Positions 46,140 through 57,804 of a stretch of 64,000 nt of DNA are shown in pieces (the stretch's first letter is position 1; every line of letters starts with the position of its first letter). Origin of the DNA: Sapria himalayana (taxonomy: Eukaryota; Streptophyta; Magnoliopsida; Malpighiales; Rafflesiaceae); assembly GCA_029783825.1 (NCBI GenBank), contig JAREIK010003123.1:1234552-1298551 (forward strand), read 5' to 3'. The position numbers were made by a program, and so were the translations under genes. Under the pieces are notes generated by a model that had not been told where the DNA came from, did no database searches, and saw nothing but the letters and a program-made list of their open reading frames with translations.

Positions 46140-48700
46140 AACCAAATACACACGTCTCCCCATTTTTAGTAGTCAAATGCCATGTACTTTATTTATATCT
46201 TTGATTGCTAAGAGAAAATTTGAAAGTTTTATAAAAAATGCCCTTTATCTCACCTAGCCTGTCATATTTATAATTGAAAATTTTTTTTGGCAAATTATTT
46301 GAAATGATTGTTTGGGATTGACATACCGTGAATAGTGAGAATATGTGATAATTACTATAAAGGTTTTAAAAATCTTGTACAATGAGTTTAATCTTTTCTT
46401 TTAGTTGCCTAGCATTGAACTAATTACAAAATTGACAAAAAATGAAAGTGTTGAAAATAATACTTTTTATCACTCCTCCTCAACCTTGAATATTGATTTC
46501 TCTTATAATTCTAGAACACATAGAATGATTACCCATAACAAAGATTGAGAAAGCACTCCCCTCCCAAAATTTTGTAGATAGTAAGTGTGAAATGCCCAAC
46601 ATCTTATGCCTTCTACATCAGTTCATCACTACCATGAAAAGACCAATATGTGTCTCATTTAATGTTTGAGCATCATTGGTTCCATCATCTACAACAACAA
46701 TTATGTTATTTTTCCTATGTAGTTCCTAGACAAGTTTGAGTTTGTCCTATAGCGATACTTTGCCAAATAATTATTGGCAAACTTTTCATTTTTTAGGTGT
46801 CATATATGCAAGTGTACTACATGCTTTTCATAAAGCACAAAAATTTATGACATATAGACTTTCATAAGTTCATCTACAAAAAAAAAGTATTTACATATTC
46901 ATATTTTTGGTTTTCATGCTATTGATAATATATTTTTTCATTTCTACCCTTTAATGACATATTATACTTTTTCCCACCCTTCAAATGAATTATTATTCAT
47001 TCATATACATCCGATAATTATTTACTCCCGCCCACAATTAATGATAATATTTTTAAATTATTTTTACTGACACTCACTTAAAAATATTTAATTATTTAGG
47101 TACCAAAAAACATTTTTTTAAAAAATTTAGAAAAAACTATAAGAAATTAACATTTTGCCCATAATCTATTGTAATCACCATAATACCCTTAATATAAAAA
47201 GTGAAAACTCATTAATTAATAATAATTAAAAAATAAATGCTTTTCAAAGAAAAAGAGTTATTCGTGAATTCCATCTCAACATATAACTCTTTCTCTTATA
47301 TATATATATATATCTCTCTCTCTCTCTCTCTCTCTCTCTACAAACAAGTCAACAACAGCTTCTTCTCTTCATATTTTTCATATTAGATTCATTATAAAAC
47401 ACTCATTACCTCAAAAATTTAGTGGAAACAAGTAAGAAACATTGGTCAATATCTCTCACATTTAGGCATTTAAAAAAATCAAATTCTAAAGAACATTATG
47501 AATGTGCATAAACCATTAAGTTACAACATTTAAATGCAAACATAATGTCATTAATATAAAATGGCCTCTATGGCCAAATACATAACAAATTTTAAAAAAA
47601 CACTCATCTAAATGATCCATCAAACTCCTCACATAGATTTTTAAGTTTTAAAATTGAGGTAGACCATTAATATTTTCTCTACCAGGAAAAAATAGGGGTG
47701 TCCAACTTATGCTTAGTAGGAGAATTTGAAGAAAATATTGAAAAATCCATATTTTATCTCCATAACTACATATGTATTCCAATACAAAATTTAAGAGTTT
47801 AAGAATATATTTTGAAATATACACACATAAATTTATACATACACATGACTATACAAATTTATGAAACCTCAATGTGTGTGTATGTATGTGTACGTGTTTA
47901 TGTCTAAGTTATCAATATTTATTTTTATATTGTATCTCATTTTCATAAATATACATTATTTATGCATATCAAATCTTCACCAAGCCACACCAAGATATGT
48001 AGAGGGAAAAATTAATATGCTATTTGTAGCCAAGCTACCACCCCCATTGGGAAAACACACACTCATTCCTATGAACACCACAAGTGCATAGGGGTGGTTT
48101 AGGATCATTATTCCAATGACATATCTAATTCCTACCTCCATGGATATTCTTCTAGTTTTAGTATTTCATGTCCTTGCTATGATTAATAGTTAACTTAAAA
48201 TCTCAAATCTAAAATGTGTATTTTTCCAAAATTATTCAAATTTTATTCAAAAATATCATATAGGTCATATAGCTTCAAATTATTTCTCATAGGATTTTAC
48301 ATATACATATCATAAAATTCAATTTTAAAATTAGCCAAACAATCTATCAACCATGATTTTTAACATCATTTACACATAACCTAATACTATTTTTTTATTT
48401 TTTAGAAATATAACTTTTTCTAGAAAATACACTGGTAAATAAATTTCTAAATTTATCAAAAAATTATTTCTTGGTATCAAATTTCTGAGCTTCCATCAAT
48501 TAATCATATATCTTAGTTAAATGAATTAAATTTCATAAAACTCTCAAAGATATGAGTAAAATCCTATGAGTCTGAAGTATACTGAATGATTATGCTAAAG
48601 TCTGAACTAGGAAAAATGTGTCTTTTCAAAATTTTACTAAAATACATTTTTTATAGCTCATTTCAAAGATAGAGTTTATGCTGAATTTCATGAAACTATC
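46140..48700 (+). repeat. dispersed repeat Y, copy A
   Basis: The first 1.2 kb matches 59335-59765 plus 63087-63800 directly, and 37640-38870 in reverse. The rest matches 39700-41180 in reverse. It includes an (AT)n(CT)n tract (47298-47340) that corresponds to the one near 63830-63998. At about 46550 the sequence runs uninterrupted through the position where the hAT sits in copy B. No LTR, TIR or complete gene is visible. Confidence 0.72.
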
Positions 48701-49675
48701 TCAAAGATAGAGGCATAAAAAAATGTTATTAAGTTGGTACCCCACGTGTCTATTTCATGCATACTAAATGTCATTAATAGACATGGCTTTAGAAAAAAAA
48801 AATTATTTCTAAGGTTTGCAAGTAAGTATTTTTGATAGCACACCAAATTAATCTCCTTTTATATTTAATGAAAGAGAAAATGAAAACAAAAAAATATGAT
48901 TATTTTTATTGTTGCTATTTGATATGAAACCTCAAAATGCCCTCACATTTACATATATTTATGAAATTTCTCATGTATAGCTCTAATTTGTTTTGGTTAG
49001 AAAAGTGAAGTAGCAGACCATATCACACTACACCACATATTAGTGGCATCAGACATTCATGTCTATAGCATGGAAGCTTCTTGTCCACTGAAGCTGAAGG
49101 GTCATAAACAAATATAAAAACAATAAATAGCAATAAAGTTCAGTATGTAAAAACCTATAAAAATATGACATATCATGCAACAGCAATGTCACATGCAAAG
49201 AAGAGATTACTGGTCTCCATCATAGTTTGATTGTCTTTCAAATTCATAGCTAATATATTGCTTATTGATTACAAGTTTGAAATCATCACACAAGTATGGC
49301 CAACCCTATAAGATGCAAATTACAAAAATATATCGACATTATAACATAGAAAAAATTAAAATATCCAAATACTACACAACAATCAAGATGTGTGCTCAGT
49401 TAGGACCATCCATATTGTTATTCTTGGATGACAAGCTTAAATATACATAAAAAATAAAACATCACAAACACTAACACACACAATCATATGAAATAGAGAT
49501 AATTTGGCAATTTTGGACTCGACAGAAACCAACAAGCCATTAGGTAGCAAGTTCAGAGAGATTAATTCATTATATTTTAACCACGCAATTATAAATTATT
49601 TGTTAAAAAAATAACATTTGGTATTGTCAACTAAAGAATTATGACAATTAGAAAAAATGGAAAATAATTTCCATA
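48701..49675. other. AT-rich DNA, nothing recognised
   Basis: No coding domain, LTR or TIR was found. A slightly less AT-rich patch (49000-49110) has no convincing open frame. Confidence 0.5.
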
Positions 49676-50182
49676 TCATGGTGTGACGACATGACAATCG
49701 ATGGCATGATAAGGCACGACGACATGAGAGGCACGATGGCACGAGAAGGCACGACGACACGATGGCACGACAGCATGACGGCACAACGGCACGACTGCAC
49801 GATAGTACGATGGCATGATGACATGACATCACGACGACATGACACACGATGGCATGACACATGATTGCATGACTGACACACGAGGGAACGGCATGGCACT
49901 ACACAGCATGGCACGGTACATCACAGCTTGGCACAACATGGGGTGGAAGGGGCTCGCACTAAATGGTAGGGGGTGGCAGGGGCGGAATGAGGCAACATAG
50001 GGCGGCACAAGGCAGCATAGGGCGGCATGGTAAGGCTTGGGAGGGCATAGCACAGCTTAGGGAGGCACAACACAACTTAGAGCAGCACAACAAAGCTCGA
50101 AGAAGCACAACATGGCTTGGAGCAGCACGGCAAGGCTCGGAGCAGCACGGCAAGGTTCGGAGCAGCACGACAAGTCTCGGAG
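49676..50182. repeat. GC-rich minisatellite, left part
   Basis: Imperfect tandem units grade from GGCACGACGACATGA-like 15-20 bp motifs to a regular 20-bp unit CGGAGCAGCACGGCAAGGCT. The array is interrupted at 50182 by a copia element and resumes at 55485 with the same unit. Cys/His- and Ala-rich open frames on both strands are artefacts. The GGCACG and GGCATGG words recall the subterminal regions of the hAT family in this window. Confidence 0.87.
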
Positions 50183-50342
50183 TATTAAAAAATATTTTCC
50201 AACTGTAATAGTTGTATATCCCAGATGGATCAAGACTTTTGATTTTGATCCTAACATTGTCAAACTTAGCTTCCTATATATTCGTTGTTACGCAAAGAAA
50301 TAAAACTTACTTGTTTCTGTTATACTTTCATTTTTTTTAATA
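50183..50342 (+). repeat. copia 5' LTR (160 bp)
   Basis: Starts TATTAAAAAATATTTTCC and ends CATTTTTTTTAATA, forming a TATTAA/TTAATA inverted terminus. It contains GTATATCCCAG and AAATAAAACTTACTT, the latter a plausible polyadenylation region. Confidence 0.93.
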
Positions 50343-50355
50343 TGGTATCATAAGG
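50343..50355 (+). other. copia primer-binding site
   Basis: TGGTATCATAAGG directly after the LTR matches the first eight bases of the complement to the 3' end of initiator Met tRNA (TGGTATCAGAGC), then diverges. Confidence 0.85.
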
Positions 50356-51025
50356 ATGGAGGAACATAGATATATAGAGTTGATGCAGAGATGTTCTTCA
50401 ATGATGGAGGTATGCTTCTGCTACATATTTAGAGAAAGACAATGATAAAGATAAGTTTCTATCTCGGATAACCAACATCTCCAAAGATTGGAAGCTTTTA
50501 ATATTTCTTCAATCTCTACCATGCTGAGATACCCAAGAACAACCAAGATAGATCCAGTAGCTGCTCATATTAAGTTTTGACCAGCTTAGGCTACAAGGGC
50601 TTTGATTTGTCATCTATAAGCAGCATTGACAGCCTCATCCATACCTTTATAGGCTGCCACTGATTCAACAAATGGAACTGGCAGATTATCGAAACCAAAA
50701 TTGGATTTGAACATTTTCGGCTCGTCCGCACCAAATGAGCAAATATAGAGGAGAGTTTGAAGGTTCGTTCATGATTCGCATCAACATCTGCAGGTGATTG
50801 CCCGTTGATATCGATGAAAGCCCATTTCTGGAACTCTTCTCGATTAAGCGTCGTGAAGAATTTTCACGCATCTACTCACAAACGAGGAGGCACATGCAAA
50901 AAAAAACCTAGTTCCTTTCTAGGTGGCGTGATCCAATCAAATTTTGGTTTAAAAAAACTAACAACAAATATCAATATTAATAACACCAATCTCCAGCAAC
51001 TCTTCTTCAATTATGGATTCTTCCA
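50356..51025 (+). other. copia leader region, no clear coding sequence
   Basis: Between primer-binding site and gag. The open frames at 50686-50871 and 50805-51113 are not recognised as gag, although the true gag start may lie near 51000. Confidence 0.5.
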
Positions 51026-51930
51026 GTCCATTTTTCGTCTATCATTCAGATCAACCCGGCCACTAACTCGTTCCAAAGAAACTAAATGGCTCCAATTATC
51101 AATCATGGAGTAAATTCATGATTCATGCCCTTACAGCCAAAAACAAAATTGGTTTCATTGATGGGTCGATTAAACCACCTTCCGAAACAGAGCATCCAAC
51201 AGAATATGCTCTTTTGAATCAATGCAACAGCATAATTTTATCATGGTTTACCAACTAAGTGGAACCTAATCTAACCAAAGGGGTCATTCATGCCAAAACG
51301 GCATGCCAAGTATGAGAAGATTTCAAATATCAATTCTCACAAAAAAATGTACCAGCAATTTATCAAATTCAAAAATCACCAGTCTCTCTATCACAAGGCA
51401 CGATGACAATCTCAGCCTATTTCATAAAACTCAAAAATCTTTGGGATGAGTTAGATACATATCGACCTATTTTCTCTTGCAACCAAATGAAGGCGCACAT
51501 CGAACAAAGAGAAAAGGATCGGATGATGCAATTTCTCATGGGCCTTAATGACACTTATAATAGTGTTCGTGGAAACATTCTCATGATAACTACATTGCCT
51601 AATGTTCGTTAGGCCTATTCCCTCATCATTCAAGAAGAAATGTAATGACAAGTGACATAAAAAACAACTGAAAATTTTTCTATAATGCTATAATTCAGAA
51701 TAATTCAAACTACTCAAAATCAAAAGGCAAGCATTGTGAACATTGTAAAAGAGAGGGTCACACCATTGAAAATTATCGTACTCTAAAGTTGCATTGCAAA
51801 TACTGTGATAAAAATGGACATATTGAGGATAGATGCAGATACAAAAATGGCACATGCACACCCAATATCACAAGCAACCGACAAGGTCAATCACAACGAG
51901 GATTTTGAAGAAATTCCTTCCAAGCTACTA
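51026..51930 (+). pseudogene. copia gag with two zinc knuckles, broken
   Basis: Shifting plus-strand frames show the start of a UBN2-type copia gag: a YQSWSKFMIHALTAKNKIGF-like block at about 51090-51160, ALLNQCNSIILSWF at about 51215, then SLSQGTMTISAYFIKLKNLW (51385-51445) and MQFLMGLNDTYNSVRGNIL near 51525-51585. Two adjacent zinc knuckles follow: the first (CEHCKREGH, about 51738) has its last Cys replaced by Tyr, and the second (CKYCDKNGH...C, about 51797-51838) is complete. Gag forms the particle and binds RNA. Stops at several places make it non-functional. Confidence 0.85.
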
Positions 51931-51995
51931 ATTTAACAGAATCCACTCAATTCACACTTAACAAAACAAGCCAAACTTCTGACCCGGTCAATATC

Positions 51996-52445
51996 TTGCA
52001 AGGATTCTACATAGAGCAACTTCAACAACTTTCTCGTGCCCTATCATTAACAAGCACAAACCATAATTTAAACACCTATGCAAATGCAATAGGTTTGTCT
52101 CTTTTTTCTGATACTTCAATTAATTATGTATTCACTAAGCCTTGGATTTTGGATAGTGGTGCCACCGATCATCTCACCTCTAATTCAACTATTTTTACTA
52201 AAACAAAATCTTCATCAATACCTATCGTTAATTTACCAACTAGATCTACAGCCCCAATCACTTCAACTAGTACTGTATCTCTCAATTCTAATATCTCCTT
52301 AGATGATGTTCTATGTGTTCCTCATTTTTGCTTAATTCTAATTTCTATAAGCAAAATTACCATTGCTTTAAATTGTTGTGCCATTTTTTCCCACCTCTTG
52401 TGTCCTACAGGACTTAGCTACGGGGAAGATGATTGGCTTGAGTAA
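51996..52445 (+). pseudogene. copia aspartic protease region
   Basis: The longest open stretch in the element (149 codons) holds WILDSGATDHLTSNS at about 52143-52187, with the DSG catalytic triplet intact, followed by LDDVLCVPHF, the usual LxxVLxVP box. The protease would cleave the polyprotein. The frame shifts after about 52400, where the GAG-pre-integrase segment continues in another frame. Confidence 0.87.
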
Positions 52446-53450
52446 ACAATGTGGTGGTCTCTATTATATGCCTCCATTGCAAAAAATATCAATCTGTCAT
52501 CAAGTTTCACACACTTCCAATCTATGGCATATGCGTTTTGGACATCCATCACCATTTCGTCTTAAGTTAGCTTCTTCATTGTTATCTTTAAACTTTAAAC
52601 AATATTTCGTATGACAATAATTGTACTATTTGTCCCATGGCAAAACAAATAAGACATTTTTTCCCACTAAGTTCCATATCAACTCATGCTCCATTTGATT
52701 TATTACATTGTGATATTTGGGGTCCTCACAAAGTCCCCACACACTCAGGGAAATGATTCTTTATTACCATCGTAGATGACTCTACAAGATGCACATGGAT
52801 ATTTCTTATGCAACACAAATATGAGACTCAAAATATTTTCAAATCATTCATTGATTTTGTTTATACTCAATTTCATGTCTATGTCAAAATAGTCAGAGTA
52901 GACTGGTTTTGATTTATTGTCTATGAAAAATTTTTTTAGGTGTCATGGCATTGAATATCAACACACGTGTTTACACTCCACAACAAAATTGAGTTGTCGA
53001 AAGGAAGCATCGTCACATTCTCATTGCAGCACAAGCACTACTTTTTCAATCCCATTTACCTTTGCATCATTGGGGAGAGTGTGTTTTAACTACTGTTTAT
53101 CTCATTAACTAGTTACCATCTTCATTACTTTCAAATAAAACACCTTTTGAAATTTTATAACACTGTCTACCCTTTCTTGATCACTTAAAAGTTTTTGGTT
53201 GTCTATGCTACGCCACTATTATACACCCAATTCATAAATTCGAATCACATGTCAAATATTGCATCTTCATTGGATATCAAACTGGGCAAAAAATATACAA
53301 ACTATACGACATGGAAACAAAGAAATTTTTTGTCAGCCGTGATGTCAAGTTCCATGAAACCATTTTTTCTTTTTCATCCACCTCAAAAAATTCTGATTTT
53401 GTAATACCCAATTTCCTTTTTGAAACAACAGAACCTTAGTCTATCATACC
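52446..53450 (+). pseudogene. copia integrase, broken
   Basis: Begins with a GAG-pre-integrase block (LWHMRFGHPSPFRLK, about 52522-52566). Then the core appears: PFDLLHCDIWGPHKVPTHSG (52690-52755) and FFITIVDDSTRCTWIFLMQHK (52760-52820), retaining the first two acidic positions. The third catalytic segment around 52900-53000 is scrambled by a stop and frame changes. A HWISN-type copia C-terminal block lies near 53260. Nonfunctional. Confidence 0.85.
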
Positions 53451-53769
53451 ACTAGTTCTTTCTAGCACTCATTCTCACAAATTTGAGCAAAAAAAAAATA
53501 AAAAATACACATGAACCCATCTCTCCCACACATATGCAAACTACACTAGCACTTTTAGATACGCCAAACATTCCTTCTGAACCTATTCCCCCTCCAAGAT
53601 TGTCAACACGACCCAAGCGACCTCCAACATGGCATAGAGACTTCCTGATGTCATCTCAAGCTAATCAATCACCTCAACATCAAATTCTAAGACAAGTACT
53701 CGATATCCACTCTCACATTTCCTTTCCTACTCACATTTATCTTCCTCTCATTCAACAATTTTAGCTACC

Positions 53770-54825
53770 ATCACAAAACACATCGAGCCCAAAACTTATT
53801 CTCGAGCTATCCTTGATTCACATTGGCGACAAGCTATGCATATAGAATTAGAAGCATTACAACTCAACAACACATGGAATCTAGTCCCTCTGCCCATCGA
53901 CCATAAACCGATTGGTTGTAAATGGGTTTACAAAATAAAATACCGATCTGATGGTACCATTGAGCGCCACAAGGCTCGCCTCGTTGCTAATGGATACAAT
54001 CAAATTGCAGATATTGACTATCTTGAAACATTTTTACAAATAGCTAAACTTACAACACTTCGATGTCTTATTACTATTGCTTCTACATGCCATTGGTACA
54101 TACACCAATTGGATGTTCAAAATATATTCCTCCATGGTGATTTACATGAAGTTGTATACATGGAACCTCCACCTTGTCTTCACCAACAGTTGGAGAACAT
54201 TGTATGTCGGCTCAACAAGTCTCTTTATGGACTTAAACAAGCAACTAGAAACTAGTTTTCCACATTCTCATATACTATTTAAAAGGCCGGTTATCAACAA
54301 TCAAAGGCTGATTATTTACTTTTCACCAAGGCTCAAGAAAATTCTTTTACAGTAATTCTCATATATGTTGATGACATACTCCTCACAAAAAATAATCTAC
54401 ATGAAATGGAACTCCTCCAAGAATTCCTTCTTAAATGCTTCCATATCAAAGATCTTGGAGACTTGAAGTACTTTCTAGGTATTGAATTCTCTCGTTAAAA
54501 AAATGGAATTTTTATGTCACAAAGAAAGTATGCGTTGGATATTTTACAAGATACATGACTCGTAGGAATGAGTCCCAATAATTTATCAATGGAGCAAAAT
54601 TTGAAGCTCGCTTCCACAGACGGAGCATTGCTAAATGATCCAACAAAGTACAAAAGATTAGTTGGAAGATTAATTTATCTAGACAGTGACAAGGCCCGAC
54701 ATAGTCTACCCAGTTCTCACATTGAGCCAATTCATGCAAGAGCCTAGAATACCACATTGGAACTCTGCCATTTGAATCCTAAAATACATTAAAGGTACCC
54801 CAGGTCAGGGATTATTACTTCCATC
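53770..54825 (+). pseudogene. copia reverse transcriptase, broken
   Basis: The open frame at 53836-54255 carries MHIELEALQLNNTWNLVPLP, CKWVYKIKYRSDGTIERHKA, LVANGYNQ, IHQLDVQNIFLHGDL and VCRLNKSLYGLKQA, the hallmark sequence of copia RT fingers and palm. After a frameshift the catalytic YVDDILL box appears at 54364-54384, then DLGDLKYFLGIE near 54460, and the thumb/connection region. The RT domain is broken by the frameshift at about 54255 and several stops. Confidence 0.9.
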
Positions 54826-55326
54826 TAATAGTAGTTTAAATTTGAAAGCTTTTTGTGATTCAGATTGGAAAGGTTGTCTCACCACAAGAAGATTAATTAT
54901 AGGATATTGCATCTTTCTTGGAAATTCTCTCATATCATGGAAGTCCAAGAAACAAGCCAATGTCTCTAGATCATCAGCTGAAGCCGAGTATCGAGCCATG
55001 GCTAACACATGTTTAGAGTTAACAAGTTTATGTATACTTCATGATTTAAAGGTCTCTCAGACTACTCTAATACCATTATTTTGTAATAATCAAGCAGCTT
55101 TGCATATTGTGGCGAGTCCTGTCTTTCATGAATGTACGAAGCACATTGAAATAGACTGTCATATAGTATGAGAAAAAAATGTAAACTAGAATGATTGATC
55201 CTTCTTTTGTTCCTTCAAATTTACAGTTGGCTAATATATTTACAAAGACCTTAGGAAAAGATCATTTTGTGAGTTTATGCAGCAAGTTGGGACTTCATGA
55301 CATTCACTCTCCAACTCGAGGGGGAG
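54826..55326 (+). pseudogene. copia RNase H and 3' end of pol
   Basis: An open frame (54842-55171) contains FCDSDWKGCLTTRRLIIGY, ISWKSKKQANVSRSSAEAEY and LFCNNQAALHI, the conserved copia RNase H boxes. A further frame shows QLANIFTKTLGKDHF (about 55225), the usual end of pol. A polypurine tract then meets the 3' LTR. Stops after 55171 separate the pieces. Confidence 0.9.
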
Positions 55327-55484
55327 TATTAAGAAATGTTTTCCAACTGTAATAGCTGTATATCCCAGCTGGATAAAGACTTTTAATTTTGATCCTAACA
55401 TTGTCAAACTTATCTTTTTATAAATTCATTGTTACGTAGAGAAATAAAACTTACTTTTTTTGTTATACTTTCATTTTTTTAATA
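55327..55484 (+). repeat. copia 3' LTR (158 bp)
   Basis: Starts TATTAAGAAATGTTTTCC directly after GAGGGGGAG and ends CATTTTTTTAATA, followed by CGGAG. Alignment with the 5' LTR by eye shows about 15 differences, roughly 90% identity. Confidence 0.93.
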
Positions 55485-55735
55485 CGGAGCAGCACGGAAA
55501 GGTTCGGAGTAGCACGACAAGGCTTGGATAGGCATGGCAAGGCTCGGAGCAACATGGCACAGCTTGGGGTGGCATGGTACGGCACGGCTCAGGGAGGCAT
55601 GACACTGCATGGCACGGCACAGCTTAGAAAGGCATGACACGGCATGGCACGGCATGACACGATACGACAAGGCACGACACGACAAGGCACGACACGACAC
55701 GACACAACACGACACGACACGATATGACATGACTG
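55485..55735. repeat. GC-rich minisatellite, right part, ending in 5-bp repeats
   Basis: Resumes the CGGAGCAGCACGG unit from 50182, passes through GGCATGGCACGGC-like units, and ends in a near-perfect run of the 5-bp unit GACAC/CGACA at about 55655-55720. Confidence 0.87.
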
Positions 55736-55789
55736 CCAAGCTTAATTCAAATTTCAAAATCAAGATCTTCTTTGCCAACATATTGTACA

Positions 55790-57597
55790 CATTTTATACA
55801 AATATTATACACATTTTATATACATATTATATACTTATTATATGAATAATGTTTATGTCTCCATGTTTTGGTTGTATATCGTATGCTTTATAATTCAAAA
55901 TATGTGATATACATGTTTCGTATATATATTTGTTATGTTTAAGTTTTGTAAAACCTCAAACATAATTATAACATGTATATCATATATATATACACACTAA
56001 CACACACACACACACACACGTGTGTGTGTGTGTGTGTGTGTTATATGTATACCACGTATATCATATTGAATGTAAATCATATATTTTTATGATATAACAT
56101 GCATAAAACCTAAAACTTAATTATATATTATATACTACATATATATATATATATATAATATTTTTATTATATGTATATGTGTGTGTGTGTGTGTGTGTGT
56201 ATAAAACATGTATATCATATATTTTAATATTATAAAGCATACAATATACATACAAAATGTGAAAACCTATAAAGAGTATATATAACCTATATTTTACTCA
56301 CGCAACACGCACACACACATACAAATAAACACACACACACACACACACAAATATTACAATAGTATGAGTGTTTGATGCAAGTCTAACTTGTTTTTCATGT
56401 AATTTTTTTTATTTTTTTAATTTAAGATGTAATATTTTTTTTAATAATATTAATGGTATTATATTAAATACAATAGTATGTGACCAATAACATAGTACGT
56501 GGCTCTCTCCAAATATAGTTTATGATTTATAGTATTGTATTATATTAAATACAATAATATAGTATGTGTATTATTTTATAATTTTCAAAAAACTAACAAA
56601 AAAAAATTTGTTTATCAAATTTTATTTAAAACAATGTTATTTCTACTAGAATCAAATTAGTTTAAAAACAAAATCTCTGAAAATATTTTAAAATGATCTT
56701 TTATCATGGATTAAATAATAATTGCTCACACTTTCCAAATAAACATTTTTTAGATAAAGATTCTATGGGTTCACTTAAATTTTGTGAAATGTAAGTAGTG
56801 AATAATTTTAAATTATCAAGTCTTCATTTGGATTATACAAACATTTGTTTCATTGCTCAAAGTTGTTATTTTAGAAGAGATTACTTTGAGAATAATTAAA
56901 TTAGTACAATTTCTAATGGGTTGTTATTTTACTTGATACTAACCCCTTTGAACAAATATTATGAGCATAATATTTAAAATTAAAGGAATAATTTTTTTTT
57001 TGTTTAAAATGAAAAAGTTGAAAGCGAGTGAAGATTAAAAATTTGAGAAATTTGTCATTAGAAAAATATAATCTTAAATTTTTAGAAATTAAAAATTTTT
57101 AAAATAAGATTCTTTGGTTTGGATATTTTTATGCACACATACTCTAAACAATTTTTTTTAATATAAATCAAAACCCAACAAAGGTTTTAAAAAAAATCAA
57201 AGAAATCTACATTTTGAATAGAAAAAAAAAATTCTTTCGTGTTTCAATAAAATTTTGACGGGTGGGTGTATGGGTGCCCCTCATTTATAAAATGATAAAT
57301 TATATTTAGCTTTACCATTGTAAAAGCATTTACAACAAAAAACCTAAAAATATAAAATATTTTTATTTTAGTTCATGGAATATCTAATTTTGCCCATACT
57401 ACACATTAGCACACACAAAAAAACCATTTTATTTAAATAATATTTTTGTGAATTTGAAACTTATCAATCTTCTTTCAAAATTTTTTTGATCTTTTTTTCA
57501 AAAAAAAATATATATAAGTATATACACCTATATGTTGAATATAAACCAATACAAACACACACACACACACACAAGTTTTTTAAAATATTTATATCAA

Positions 57598-57641
<44 letters not shown>

Positions 57642-57780
57642 GTGTGTGTGTGTGTATCTATTTATCTATATGTACATATTATATATACATTTATATATTT
57701 GTGTTTATACATTTAAATGTTTATATAAATAAATAAATGTAGATATATAAATGTATATACTTATTTATATAAACTTTTAC
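55790..57780 (-). repeat. dispersed repeat X, copy 3, inverted
   Basis: Aligns along its full length with the reverse complement of 35490-37583. Examples are the ACTATTGTATTTAATATA segment, the AAATGATTTTTATCA region and the GTGGGTGTATGGGTGCCCC block near 57262. AC, GT and AT microsatellites sit at matching places (57552-57574, 57603-57637, 57640-57655). The class is unknown. Confidence 0.78.
56001..56041. repeat. (CA)n(GT)n perfect palindrome
   Basis: About ten CA units run directly into about ten TG units through a CACGTG centre, giving an almost 40-bp self-complementary tract with no spacer, prone to cruciform or hairpin formation. Confidence 0.95.
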
Positions 57781-57804
57781 TTACGTGTATATATATATAT
57801 ATAT

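Larger units (their letters stand above)
50183..55484 (+). mobile_element. full-length Ty1/copia retrotransposon with short LTRs, decayed
   Basis: Two direct LTRs (50183-50342 and 55327-55484) differ at about 15 positions by eye. They are flanked by CGGAG at 50178-50182 and 55485-55489, the expected 5-bp duplication. A TGGTATCATAAGG primer-binding site follows the left LTR, and a purine tract GAGGGGGAG precedes the right one. LTR ends are TA...TA rather than TG...CA. Gag, protease, integrase, RT and RNase H remnants occur in copia order. Total length is 5.3 kb, typical for a compact copia. It landed inside the GC-rich minisatellite. Confidence 0.94.

Noticed and set aside
49596..50303. Cys/His-rich open frames that could suggest small cysteine-rich peptides
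   Set aside because: They are translations of the GGCACGACG-type minisatellite, with repeats out of register and no signal peptide.
50686..50871. Minus-strand open frame in the copia leader
   Set aside because: It lies opposite the copia leader, overlaps plus-strand leader frames and matches nothing I recognise.
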